A DNA stretch of 64,000 bases from Opeltia flavorubescens. Lineage: Eukaryota > Ascomycota > Lecanoromycetes > Teloschistales > Teloschistaceae. A program made the translations under genes and the position numbers. The notes beneath the pieces are model-generated. The model did not search any database. It saw only the letters and a list, made by a program, of their open reading frames with translations, and was not told the origin of the DNA. Where the stretch lies: positions 1,170,667 to 1,234,666 of the forward strand of contig KE546970.1 of assembly GCA_000442125.1 (NCBI GenBank). Reading direction: 5' to 3'. Every line of letters begins with the position of its first letter. The first letter of the stretch is position 1. Below are positions 44,947-57,214 of this stretch, piece after piece.

Positions 44947-46738
44947 TTAGTGCCCCCCAATCTGACCCTTCGGAATAGGCCTGATCCAACTGAGCGACAG
45001 GTTAATGGCGATAGTCATAACCCCAATGATCCAGAACACTTTCGCATAGTCTTTATTGTTGTACCGGAAGATGATCGCAAAGACGATGCCTCCAAGATTT
45101 CCAGAAGCGCCAGTGCATCCAGATACAATACCTGTAATGAAGAAATGTCGTCAGTAATCAAGTATCGAAAATAGATGGAAGAGAGTAGATGTGATCTCGA
45201 GTCAAAAAAAACTCACCATTAGCAAACGGATGCACATGCGGCACCAGACTGAAATTGGCTCCATTCCCTGCCTCCAAGAAGAACGCCATGCCGGCGATAA
45301 GCCCAAACATGGTGCTCTTCGAAGAAGGATCGGTCACGCCGATGGCGATCAAGAACACGCCCGTGACGACTGCGAAGGAGTGGATCAACATCTTCTTTCC
45401 CCAAAGGCCCGCTCTTGGGTAGATAAGATCGCTGATCACACCGCCCAGTGGCCGGAATACGACGTTTAAGAGACCGAACATGGCAGCCCATCTCCCACTG
45501 CCGGTCTGCTTAAGAATTGGGAAATTCTTGACATAGTATGCGCCTAGAATGCTGTTGATGGCCAACTCGGCACCGAAGGAGCAGAAGTAAGCTCCGCCTT
45601 GAACGAGAGTTTGGAGAGAGAAAACGACAGTCATAGCTTCCTTGAAGGATGGCTTGACGACAACTTCGCCACGGGCGGTATCCAACATCTGCTGTTCTCC
45701 AATTTGGGCCTCGTGTCCATAGCCACCCGGCTGCTTCGGCTCAACAGCTTCGAAGCCGAGTTTCTTCTCCGTGAGGTCACTGGGACTGTTGCTACCTGTA
45801 GTTGCTTTATCCGTAAGCTCGCCAGGAACATCAACGACCACACCCGAGATGCCATGGGAGGCGAGATTCTGCTGAACGGCGAGATGACGTTCGCTCCACT
45901 TGCCGGTTGGAGTGTCAGGACATAGAATCAACATGGCGGTGGCGGTGGCGGTGATACAAATGAATGGAACGATGAAAGCGACCCTCCAGGCGACGTGAGG
46001 AGTGAGCCCTTGATTTTTAACGAGACTGTCGAAAATGGCGGGCATGAGGAAGTATGTAATGCCTCCTCCAGCATTACCAAAGCCAGCAGTAAGGGCATTG
46101 GCAGTACCAACAACGTTCTTGTCAAAGAAGCCGGTAGACCAGACCTGACAGGGGACGAAGCTACCTCCCAAGATACCAATAAAGAACCGGAGAGCCAACA
46201 GGCCCTTCACAGTATAGACGGTACCCGCTAAAGCTGTAGGGATTGCCCCTGCGAAAAGGCAACCTGCAAATGTCCATCTTGGCCCAAAGCGATCACAAGC
46301 GGGTCCAGCGACCAATCGGACCAGCAGCCTATTGTCGGGATTAGCTTTCTATGTCTTTGTCAGAGTGGACATGATAGCGTACGTAGCAACGAGAGCTATG
46401 ATGTTAGAATTCGCAATATCCGTTCGTTTCAAGCCCAAATCCTTCGCAATCGTATGCTCCAGCTAGATAACTCTTAGTTGCAAGGCATGGAATGCCGGAA
46501 GTATCGATAGGAATTACGTACAAGAGGTGGAAAAGCGTACCTGTACACAGTTGGTATTTCATTGATATATAGCGGGGAGATGTGCTTACCATGACCAAAA
46601 GGCAATCATGAAACCAAACCAAGAAAATGAGAAAACCCGTCCATAGAGATCGATAGGATTCAGACCAGGTATTGAGCGAGCCTTTCGATTGACAGGATTG
46701 ATCTCCGGGGCCCTCCAGAGTAGTGTAGGATCGAACAT
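44947..46738 (-). CDS. High-affinity nitrate transporter (CrnA/NRT2 family)
   Basis: Major facilitator nitrate/nitrite:H+ symporter of the plasma membrane. Five exons: 46738..46590, 46540..46522 (19 nt), 46462..46383, 46328..45217, 45131..44947; introns 49, 59, 54 and 85 nt; 514 residues. The start [22 protein letters not shown] is shared with fungal CrnA, as is the nitrate signature AGFGNAGGG. The large hydrophilic loop between helices 6 and 7 is fungal-specific. The last exon adds [14 protein letters not shown], the second signature, and the end [10 protein letters not shown]. No nitrate or nitrite reductase gene is adjacent, unlike the classic Aspergillus cluster. Transport of nitrate is well supported by family. 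Confidence 0.94.
46522..46540 (-). other. 19-nt microexon of the nitrate transporter
   Basis: Codes the third base of a Trp codon plus YAFPPL. It is flanked by CAG and GTACGT splice sites. The family requires WYxFPPLL at this place, and only this exon keeps the frame across the two introns (49 and 59 nt). Confidence 0.8.
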
Positions 46739-48112
46739 GGTCAAGGTACAAGAAGGTATAGGATGTGGTAAGTGGCAAAGGCGTTCACGGTATGCAGGAT
46801 GGTGTTGCACAAGCGAGATCTTCAAGGAGGGCAATATGAAGGAACAGAAGGGAATATATAGAGAGTTGTATCAAACTAGGAGAGCATGCTCCCAAAAAGA
46901 ACCAAGTTTGTAGGCAGGCTACCCATAAGCCAGTCGTGAGTATCTCCGCTGATCTCTTGATATACAACCAGAAACCCAAATACAAATCCGCGGCCGATCC
47001 TCTGAATACAGCGAGTAGTCGAACTTTAGACGCTTGGCTCGATAAGGAACGTTATGTGCGGCGGATCAAGGGTTGCTTCCTCCTTGGGATATTTCACACC
47101 ATAAATAAGCTTTTTGTGGTCTCCGAGGTGTGAGCCTGATTCACGACTCATCAACAACAGAATTTCGTTCGAGCGCGGAAATGTTCGATGTGCTGAAAGC
47201 CAAACACTTCAATAAAAAACGATATAGCAAAAGGGTGTAGTGGAATTACGCCACGACGGGAAGAGTGAAGGATGCATGGCATCGCGGATATACAACCAAT
47301 AGAGGGCGACGAGATGCCCCTATCAGGACAATCCTAAAGCTCGTTTCCAGATTGCAGGGACAGATGAGTGGACGAGGGCTACCAACAGCTTGTTGCCTTA
47401 TCTCTAAAGTGGACTCCTATCTGCACCTCTTATCAGCAACCTGGTCACTGCACCACGAGAGGCTGAACAGACCCAGATTCGAGGCCCATGCGGCATCGAC
47501 TATAAGAGATCTTCAGACTGACAGCTCCGCGGGACATGGTATCCTACGACACTCGCCCCAAGTCCAGATTGTTCAGTGCTTAGGTCGAGCTTTAAGTATC
47601 AGGACTGAAGAAGCTGTCGCGCTTCTACGAGCTGAGTATACCGTTTAGCTTGAGTAATGATCAACCCCGAAAGGGTGCCCATTCATGGCAAAAAGTGTAG
47701 TGCAACGGTATCCGACTCACACTCGATTGCATTTGCTAGTCTGGGGCGTGTACAATAACAAAGGTCAGGACGCGCAGTCGCAGGTCTTGGAGTTCTATGC
47801 GAGCCAAGACAAATACACTTGCTTCTTATCTCTCGCTTCTTTGACCAATCAAATCAGGGAGACATCTCACCCCTGGATGATTCAACAACAGCCATTGCAA
47901 TCGCCCATAAGAGCGACTGCTTGTGCGAAGACAGCTCTGATGAAGAGCAGTCTCTGGTATAGCTATTGCGGTATTCAAGCTCCTTTGATGGCCTCGCGTT
48001 CTCGATTTCGTGGACGGAGAAAGGTTAGACACAAACTTAGCAGGCAACTCTGACCATCAAGGAAATGATATTTTGAGACTTAGAATGCCAGTCTTTCAGG
48101 AAACAGGCAGCT
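46739..48112. other. Intergenic upstream of nitrate transporter
   Basis: 1374 bp. Frames at 47265-47648 (GTG start) and 47685-48053 lack domains. The interval may hold a nitrogen-responsive promoter. I did not identify a gene. Confidence 0.45.
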
Positions 48113-49741
48113 TCACCACCCCCTGCACCTGACCCAGACATCGACAATCTCATCGTGTCTTTCCTTCGGTAAATCGGAATCAATGACCAAGTACCAGCCA
48201 AAATGTGCACCTGCGATGCATGCGTGGTTTGGAAGGATCCTGAGTTTCTGACCGATGGATAGTTCCGAAAAATGATGGAGTTCATTTGGAATTGCCTCTA
48301 AGATACCATGCTCTTGACTTATGCGACCCACTTGCCAGCAGGAGTCGCTGTTAGTAGACTGAGAAGTCGTGTTCCAGTCGCTGACAATACCCCAACCGCT
48401 ATAAGATTTGCAGGGCTCACGGCCTAGAGCAAGAGAACCGGCTGCAATTAAGGCTTCGCGCTTATCTCTGGTGTCGTATAAGCTTGCGACTTCAACAAGA
48501 ATTGTCATGGCGATATCGTGGATCGAAATCATTGAATTGGTAATTGGAGCTAATGCTGATGGACTGGCTTGTGTTGCCACTTGTTGCAGATCGAGAAAAG
48601 GGTAAACTCCAGCGTGTACCTCGAGGCCATCATTATTTGCTTGGATATCACGGATGTATTGACCCAACATGTCAACCTGTCCAGGTCCAATAACATGCTG
48701 GCTATTGCTGTCACTGGAATGCCGGGATACGTTCTGGAGGGAGGTAGCAGTCGGCGTTGCGCCCACGGACAGAATCATCGACTTGTGGACTCTTGTAGGA
48801 TGAAGTTTCCTTATATGGGCTGACGTTAAATGTAGATTCCTGATCTCTTCGATCAGCAGATCCATTGCTTCAATTGCGGAATTTCCTCCATAGCTGTGCC
48901 CTGCGTGGCTGTAGAGGCCACAAAATTCTGCATAGGGCAGATCTTCTCCTTCGAGTAAAATAGCTGAAACAAGCTGTGAGAAGTATGAAGATTCATGCGT
49001 GATGCCTGCTCGATGGTAGCCGGTATCGATTTTGATGTAGAGCAGAAGTCGGTAGCCCGTTATCTCTTTGAAGACCTTCAGATGTCGCAACTGGTCTGGG
49101 TGATCTACTAAAACACTGACGCTTCCAGGTTGCAATCTTTTGCCTAATTGCGCCAACCGTCGTACAGTAGATGGCGGAGCTGGGATACCGTAGAGTACCT
49201 ATAATCTTGAGTTCAGGAGGCCTTCACCTGTAATTTGTTGGTTTCTTACATTCACCCTCTTGCCTCGGGCTTGACACTCAAGCAAATAGTCAAGAAGGTG
49301 ATCAAACTCGGCTAGAGTTGATACCACCAGATGTATATGAGAGGAATCTCCTAATTGAAATCGAGTGACCTCAACAGTCTTGCAGGGACATTGGAATATC
49401 AGTCATCCACAGCATGCAATTCACAAATTGTGAGCAGAAAAAGCGACCATATAATGAAAGCGTAAGCTATTATCTACAGAGGCAATGGTGGACTGAGGAA
49501 ATAGTAATTGAAGAAAGAGATGACGGTAGTATCAACCCACCTTGTGAGTCTTGATGTGGGGTCGGAAGGAACAACCCAGGGCTTCACAAGCTCGAAGCAT
49601 CTGTGCACAGTTTCTCTTCACGATGGCTTGATCGACAATAGCAGCTGGTGCGGTGACATCTTGTATATTCAACCCAATATACGCCTCCTTGAGTGTGGCT
49701 GCTGATGGAGTCGGATAGAGGCTTTGGTGGCTTGTTGCCAT
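48113..49741 (-). CDS. D-threonine aldolase / D-serine dehydratase-like PLP enzyme
   Basis: Fold-type III PLP enzyme (alanine-racemase N-terminal barrel plus D-Ser dehydratase C-terminal domain), acting on D-amino acids. Three exons: 49741..49541, 49378..49250, 49198..48113; introns 162 and 51 nt; 471 residues. Motifs: IQDVTAPAAIVDQ start strand, RPHIKTHKT carrying the PLP lysine, YIKIDTGYHRAG, YSHAGHSYG, and the C-terminal metal-binding PNHACIAG (His-x-Cys). The frame upstream of 49741 starts from TTG and was not used. The intron of 162 nt is long for this window. The sequence does not separate aldolase from dehydratase activity. Confidence 0.87.
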
Positions 49742-50577
49742 TGCATTCCAGTCCCAATCGGTGGGACAGACAGACGAAAGACAGTTCCAAAAATCCTCCT
49801 CCAAGCTGCTATCCGTACGTGTCAAGCATCTTCAGGCACATTACTCCTCGAGGAAGACTCCGACGATCCGATGCAAGATGATCCTTGTGAGGCTGGTTAA
49901 GGCCGACTGCCCGTGCCCCACGCAGCCTCAGCGGACGATGATGCCTTGCCCGAATTGGCGGAGGACGGCTCGTTGGCGGCAACGAATCTCTAATTTGCAG
50001 GGGCTAGCGAGATGGTATTGTACGATTCAATAAGTACTAATCACGGCAAGGCCGTCTCTCTTCTCCACTACTTTGAAGAGGAGGATCTGGAAAGTTGGCA
50101 CTCGAAGGTGTTAATTCATCGCACGCTTGACGGGCGACATGGGATATCCGATATTTTGGACCTTACGACCCTTTTCATAGGTCTCCCACACACGGATACA
50201 GCATTGAGAAAGAGTCAATGGCGCTGCATTTCGTCTGATGCGCTGCCAGTCTGCTTGCTCATCTCGCATCTTGGTTTCAGACTGGATGCCTGCACTGTAA
50301 TATCACCAGCTGCTTCCAACTTCGCCTTCCCGTCGCTTGCTGCACGCATTATGCGATGACGCTCGTTGTGGATCGCTTATGTCCATCGTCGAGATTCTGA
50401 CAGCTGCTGCATATCACGACCCAGAGAGCCTCGCATTCGCTTGGCCCTGCTCTATTCGTTCCTCGCCTCTCAGAGCCCCCAGGCTAGGGCGACTGTCCGT
50501 GGAAACCCCACAGCATCCAAGTTGGGCTGAAACACCTAGCTACTGCGGCAAAAAGAAGCGAGCCAGCTATATACAGA
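49742..50577. other. Intergenic, divergent promoter
   Basis: 836 bp between divergent starts. Frames at 50012-50359 and 50337-50717 have no domains and partly overlap the next gene out of frame. No RNA gene seen. Confidence 0.45.
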
Positions 50578-53500
50578 ATGAACATCACTATCACTCCCGA
50601 GAGCGAGTGGCTCTCCTCACGCAGAATGTCCGGCTCCGACCCCGACGACGACTCTCTCGCCGAAATGGACGCAAAGCCACCCGTCCATCCTGTTCCTCAG
50701 ATGCAAGGTGCCTTTGAGGAGTCAATGATGGAAACTCTCAACGAGTCTGACGATCCCGAACCACACGACGATATCGCAGCCGCAGACTCTGTCAGTCGCC
50801 GGAAAATGCTGCTTGAACAGGACGAGTATCAGCGGACAGTTGCAGGCCGGTGGAAGCAGAAACCCGGAGAACAATTCCACCCTCTATGGAAGCTCGTCGC
50901 TCAAATTTCGTTCGGCATGCACCTGCTCCAGCAAGGTCTAGCGAAGTCGGACGAAGAAGTAATCAAAATCCTACAAACCCATGTAGACGAGATCGATGGT
51001 TTTTTAGAACGAACAACGGAGGACTTCGACCTTGCACAAGGTGATATTGACGAGCGGATCCGATACCTCAAGCTTCCTCTTGAACACGGTCCGGTTTTTG
51101 ACACCATGCTTAGCGAACGGAATTTCCGAATAGCGATCGTGGAAGGCAATGAAAAAATCGAACATATCATCGATCGAACTGCAGCAGCAATGAACGATGC
51201 ATTGAAAGATGTGCAGAAAGGGTTGGATGCTACCAGAGAGCTAGCCAAGTACTTGACAAGAGTCGATAAGCAGTGGGATCAGCGGTCAGAGGAGCACGAC
51301 TCAGTGTACTTGGCTATGATTGGCAACACCGAAGGCTGGACCCGGGCTTTCCTGACCTTGCAGTCTAAGGGCAACGCTTTGCGAAGAGCGCTCGTCCAGC
51401 TAGGAGGTATCGTTGCGGAGATGCAAAGAAGAGCGGGTGCTGCAAGTCGGAAAAATTTGGTATGTCGTAAGCTTACCTGACCGTTTGTGGCCCTACTCAC
51501 GCAGGAATAGGTTCCCGTCCGTTCCGTTCAGGGTAGCAGATACATGGTTGAAGCTCAAGCAAGAAGTTCACAACAATCAATGACCCCTCCTAAATCCCCT
51601 TTAAAACCACTTCCGAACGCTCCAAATGCAAGCACACGATCGTCATCTCAGCAACACTCTCGACACTCATCTCGCTCGCACTCCGAGCAGCACGAGCTGA
51701 AACAACAGAGCAAGCATGCACCGTCAAAGATACATAGATCATCCAAAGATGTCAATCCCTCGTCTCCCCGTCTCGAACGGGCCATGTCGGCCAAGCGGGT
51801 GGAAGCTGTACTCCGCGACACCGCGCCGGAATCAGCGAAGAAGCCTAGGAACTCCGAATCGCTGCTTTCAACCAAAGCTCGTGGCCCGAGTACTCCAGGA
51901 GAGTCGCTACCACTTCATTCACAGTCGCAGAGTCCAGCATCGATCGTGACAACGACTGCTGTGGAATCTAAGATGAACGGCTCGAGATCGCCGATGCACA
52001 GTCGAACTCCTACAGCGTTATCTGAACCGTCAGAGCCGTCATTACCAACCAAAAGTACGGACCCGATCATAGCAACGCGAGAGGTAGCGACTACACCACC
52101 TATACCTGCACGATCGACATCAAGAAAACCCTCCTTCACCACATTCACCGAAAGAGCTCGCTTTCATCTGACTCGCAAGAAATCTCCGTCTCGAGAGCTT
52201 GGCGAGGACGATCCATCGAGCACTAATCTACCCATCCAGAGTCCTCCAAGCCGTGATTCCCTGGAGAAACGTCCATTGTCGCCTTCAGCCAAACGAAAAC
52301 CCACCAGCGAGGCAAATCAGACCAACGTTTCTACGTACTCCACAAGTCCCGCTTCCACTGCAAAACCCTCCAACAGCATCCACACTCATAATACAAGCCC
52401 TTCCGAACTACTTGAGGGAGGGAGGCCGAGATCGTCTCATAGATCTTCCAACTCAGTCTCGTTTCTGCCACCTCATCCGCAATTATCTCCTCTGCCAGAT
52501 TACTCCACTTCAGCCGAAGAAGCTGTATTAGAATCGTCAAAACCATTAAACCGATCGGCAAGCGTCAACTCCGGCATAGCCTCGAAGCGTGCTTCCATGA
52601 TCGACCAGCAAGCCCAGATCAGAAGGTCATCAAGTGTCACCTCCAGCGTACGAGGTAAAGAGCTAGCAACCGTCGGATTAGGTCCGGCCATCAATCGATC
52701 TTCATCTGTCAGCAAAAGCCACCCGAAGAGATCATCAAGCATCAATATACCTAATTCAACCCCAATTTTGGACGACGCGGGAGGCAGTGTGAATTTACAG
52801 CATCCCTTGCTTCGAGAAGCCCGGCACGCAAAATTTGCCATTGCAAACGAGCCAAGCACTCCTGCGCGAGGATCCTCTCGAGATTTACCTCTACGCCACT
52901 TTTTCTCGCATGATAATCTACATTCCATCGGCTTTTCAGCGAGGCCAAAGGAGATTACGCTACCGAAGCGGACAAGTTCCCTTCTTTACAACCCTCCCGC
53001 GCCGACTTCTCCGTCTGCCCATCCAGCCCTGTCCTCGACGCCTCTACCCGATGATGACAAGCTTTCTCCAGCGCCCGCAATTTCTTCTGCTACTCTTGCT
53101 CAGCTAAAAGCCCATCCTGGCCCAGATTCGGCAGTAAGAGACCACAACGACTCTGAGAGGAAACAGTCTTCCCCTGCGATTGCCAGCTCAAACGGCTCGG
53201 ATGATTCGGAAGGTGCTACTCCGCCTCCTATAAGTCGAGGCGTCAGGTCCCCAACACCCACCATGACAAAGCTAGACACAAATCTCAATAGCAATAGCAA
53301 ATATTCCGCAGGGGCAAGTCCTACTGTGAAATCCCCTTCGAGCGATAAGTATCCTGCTTCGCCACAGTCAGCTAAAGCGACTTCCCCAACAATATCCCAA
53401 CTCGCTGCCAACACCCCAAAGCACAAAACTTCTGCCACAAACAACATCCCTTTCTATCTCAACCCAGTCTCTTCCGCTGCTCTAATCGATTTCCTCGCTT

Positions 53501-54078
53501 CGACTCCGCCACCCTCGCCGCCTCATGCTCAACGCTCTAATACTGATCCCAAAGCCTTTGATACCCAAAATCTCTACAATAACTACAGCGTCGAAGCAGG
53601 GAAATCGCCCGTTCCTCCCGGTCCCGGCGGTATGCCAATGCTCCCTCTCAACCTCTCACAAGCGAGCCCGAGGAACAAGCCGGGCACGCAAACGGTGCGC
53701 GAGAGCAAAAAGCCTGGATGGAGGAAGATGTTCGGCGCTAAAGGCGAAAAGAAATCTTCATCCAAACCTGCGCCTGCGCCTGCACCTATTGCATCCGACT
53801 GCGTCAAAGAAACAAAACCGAAGAGAAAGAAGGCCGAAGGGGCGAAGAAGAAAACTGAAAAAGTTCCTACGACAAAGAAGGGTAGCATGGAGAATAGCAT
53901 TTTCAAGATGACAGGCATGAACTTCAGTAGGGCGACTGTCAAGGATGATGAGGAGATGAGTCAGGTGGACTCGACCGTAGGGAGTCGTAGTGTTAATGGG
54001 AATGGCACGGGGCAGAGTTTTATGGGGATGGGGAAGGATGGGATGTGGATCAGTCGAAAGAATTTTCTGAGGACGTGA
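50578..54078 (+). CDS. Conserved fungal protein: helical N-domain and long Ser/Pro-rich disordered region
   Basis: Two exons, 50578..51459 and 51511..54078, joined by a 51-nt phase-0 intron; 1149 residues. The N-terminal 300 residues are helical and charged, with LWKLVAQISFGMHLLQQGLAKSDE and long coiled-coil-like helices (GNEKIEHIIDRTAAAMNDAL). The remaining 850 residues are Ser/Pro/Thr-rich with many basic-SP sites, likely phosphorylated and disordered. The last segment is ordered again: GWRKMFGAKGEKK, a Lys-rich patch, SIFKMTGMNFSRATVKDDEE, and GKDGMWISRKNFLRT at the very end. I know similar unnamed ascomycete proteins. A cytoskeletal or signalling scaffold is possible but unproven. Confidence 0.85.
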
Positions 54079-54531
54079 GGACTGTGCATGAACAGTTGTT
54101 ATGGGTGGGTACATATCAAATTTTTCCTCCATCATTTACTAGCGCGGTGTTTGTGGTGCTATGGTTTGGTATTTGTTTATTTGTATGGGCTTGGGAAAAT
54201 GAGATGGCAAGGTTCATACGAGCNGCATGATGGGTTGTATACTACCTGAACTCTACACTATTGAGACGAGATATAATGTATTATTGGACATTCTACAGCT
54301 ATTTCGAACGAACAGTGGCATGGATGTATGTAGGAAAGTAAATTGTTGACTTTTGCTCGAATGGCTATCTTGCAATCACCTCTGAGATGCAAATCGATTA
54401 TTCTTCGTCTAAAATAAGGGTATCATAACGCACACGCCATGCCCTTTCCACGCCGTAGATGAGGACGCTACCGGAAATGCTGCTCAAATCAATCTCACCA
54501 ACATTCTTCCCATCTCCATTCAAAGGAACAA
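54079..54531. other. Intergenic, convergent 3' ends
   Basis: 453 bp holding the 3' UTRs of the disordered-protein gene and APC2. It includes an N at 54224. No gene. Confidence 0.5.
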
Positions 54532-57214
54532 CTAGGCTTTGATTTTATAACTTCCCCCCACAACCTCCAACCTCCCCTCTTTCACCTTCTCCTCCAAGAA
54601 CTGCTTCAACTCCTCGTTCCCAAACGGAAATCCACCAGGCACCACAACCTTGAGCATCATCACGATCCTCGTTAACGGCATCGCTCCCTGGTTCGTTAGC
54701 ATCCCCACCACAAATTGCCAGAACACCTCCATCTTCTCCCTCATGATTTCCTCCTCGGAGCGGACCGCAGGCGCAGGAGCTGAAGTTGCCGCGTCGGCTG
54801 CTGCAGCGGCCGTGAGGAGCGTGGTTGCAGAGCCGGAAGCTGTGCGTTGGGCAGATGAGGGCAGGGTTTCGAGGACGCGGTAGTTGTCCGGACTGGAGGA
54901 TGAGCGCTGGAGAACGAGTTTGCCGACCCAGAAGGTGAGACCATTGCGGACATAGGATTCGGACATTGAAAGTTCGGACATGAGTTGTGTTACGCTCTTT
55001 GTGATGGGGTAATCGTCGTCATCGGTCATGCCATCTGGGTCATCATCGTCTTGAAAAGCATAAATCACGCTGGCCTGCCAGGTCTGAACTACTTCCGTGA
55101 TGGACCGATCTTCGAATTCCAAGTGTACGGTCACTTGGCCCAGTGCGTTTAGCCAGGTGAGTTTCCTGGATTGCTTGAGCGTTTCGAAACCCTTTTCATA
55201 CCGCGCTTGGATTGCGGAAATTTCGGGGGGTATGGAGAACGATTCATCATGCAAAGACGGCCAGAACAGGTGAGAGAGGATACGCGCGTGAACTTCAGCA
55301 TGAGCTTCGCCCCTCATTACAAGGTTTTGGTCGTTACGGATCACGGTGTCGACGCGGCGAGAATCGAGAATATCACGTAGCATGACCTCACAGGCCTGTA
55401 GGGAAGCTTCACCAAAGCGGACCTTGAGCAATTCGAGAACGCGGATCTCTTTCTCGAAGTGTTGCTCATGTTTCAGCAATCTCTCTCCGAGGATCTGCTG
55501 GAATTCTTTGATGAAAATATCCTTGGTCTCGAATAAGCTTATCAGGGAGCCTATCACGTCTGAACGCTTCGAGTTCTTATAATCCGGACCGGCGTCAATG
55601 GGATCAGGCATCCATTCCGGGTCATCAAAGTCAAGATCCGTATCGTCATCCTCTTGCGCTGATACGTCATCATTTTCCTCCATTTCTTTTGCAAGTTCAG
55701 ACAACACGTCTGGACTTGGCGAAGGGTCGTTGGGATCAGCCAACAGACTGGACACCACAATCAAGATTGTATTATCTCGGTCTCGCAAATAGCGTCGAAT
55801 AGGCTGAGCTACACGATCAAGGAGGACGCCTTTAGGGTCTAGGAAGGCAAAGGCGCGAATTATGGAAATGTATACTTGCAATATTGTGGTTGTAGCAGCG
55901 CCGGGCTGAAGTAATCGACGGCCGAGTTCTTCGGAAAAGTGATCTGTAAGATGTGTTCTGGCAGCTGTACTTGTTACGTAGCGCTTTAGGTCCTCAATGG
56001 CGCCTTTACTATCTCTGTTCCACGCGACGATAACGTCGAAAAGCTCCTCGGTCCTGAGGACCCCTAGCCGATTGATTGCAATCTCCTGCCATCTCTCGAC
56101 GTCAGAGAGCGTGATATCGCTTCTTTCCTTGTGGCCTTCTTCTTTTACAGTCTCCGGTGTGTATCGATTATCTGGATATACTCTCAATATGGACATGACT
56201 TCAACGATAAAGCGAGCGAAGCGGTTTTCGACCCAATAACGGAGCCTAGTGGTAACATCTGACGGGGATCTCCATTCCCCGGCATATGTACGTCTGATGT
56301 ACGTCGATAGCAGTTCGCTCATGACCTCAGCAAGAATTTTCTGAAGTCTGGAATCGCCCAATCCATTTTCTTGAAGTCTCCAAAGAACTATACGAGTGTG
56401 CTCACTCAGGTCCTGATTCTCTGTGTCCGATGATGTCGTCCGCACTCCAAGTGCTGCTTCCGCTCTTTGCTTAAGAAATTGGCTGAGGACATCATTGATC
56501 CGTTGTTGGGGCAAAGAATATGTAAAGAGGCTAGTTGTTTGGAACATGAAGACTTTCTGGTACTCTGCAGAAAGGCTGGGGCACAGAGGGTAAACATGCT
56601 TTTGGAGGTTGTATAAATAGACGTTGTAAGCTCGCTCGAGATGTGTGAGAAGACTGGATATCGCCTGGACATAGTTGCCCTTTTCCAACCTCTGTAGATG
56701 GTCAGATCCTGCGGCAATATTGTGTAAAGGTCGCTTGATCGATCTATCTTACCTTCAGTATCTGAGGGCGTACATATTGAACAAAATGCCTGAGCCCAGC
56801 TTCCTCGAAATACCAGTGTAAGAGGCTATGCTCTTGCTGATGCCGACGAATCGAAGCACCTTGTGACTCCGGAAAGACGAGATACTTGATAGCCGCTTTT
56901 ACTTCTCGAGTGCAGGGTTTTCGCCATTTGCCATCGGTCCAATCAGGATCCCAATTAGGATCTTCATCGTGATCTTCTGTAGGGGGAAGCTCCTCACTCG
57001 GCAAGGAAAGAAAGGTCGTAGCAATATGCCAGGCCCGCTCCCATTGGATTTGTTCAGTGGCATTATCCCGTGTATTCCAATCGATGTTTAATGAAGCTTC
57101 AGGGAATCCTTCGAAGCCTCCAGAACCTAAGACTGGCGTTGCCTTGGGGGTGGGAAGACTGGCCTCGCTCGGCGGAGGAAAGACAGCTTCGAAGATCCGA
57201 CTGTAGGCTGTCAT
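54532..57214 (-). CDS. APC2: Anaphase-promoting complex subunit 2 (cullin)
   Basis: Cullin subunit of the APC/C ubiquitin ligase that binds the RING subunit Apc11 and drives the metaphase-anaphase transition. Two exons, 57214..56753 and 56691..54532, with a 61-nt intron (56692-56752); 873 residues. The acceptor at 56692 (CTACAG) is preferred over the nearer GCCGCAG because only it keeps the frame (ILKRLEKGNYVQAI). The cullin homology region runs through ERLLKHEQHFEKEIRVLELLKVRFGE (shown here only in part: ILGERLLKHEQ), followed by LTWLNALGQVTVHLEFED. The winged-helix C-terminus ends VVGGSYKIKA. An acidic insert lies near residue 500. Confidence 0.94.

Noticed and set aside
47265-48053. Two + strand frames upstream of the nitrate transporter
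   Set aside because: The first starts from GTG, neither has a domain, and the second overlaps none of the expected promoter features; no support for a gene.
49742-49825. N-terminal extension of the D-amino-acid enzyme
   Set aside because: In frame only from TTG; the ATG at 49741 fits family length.
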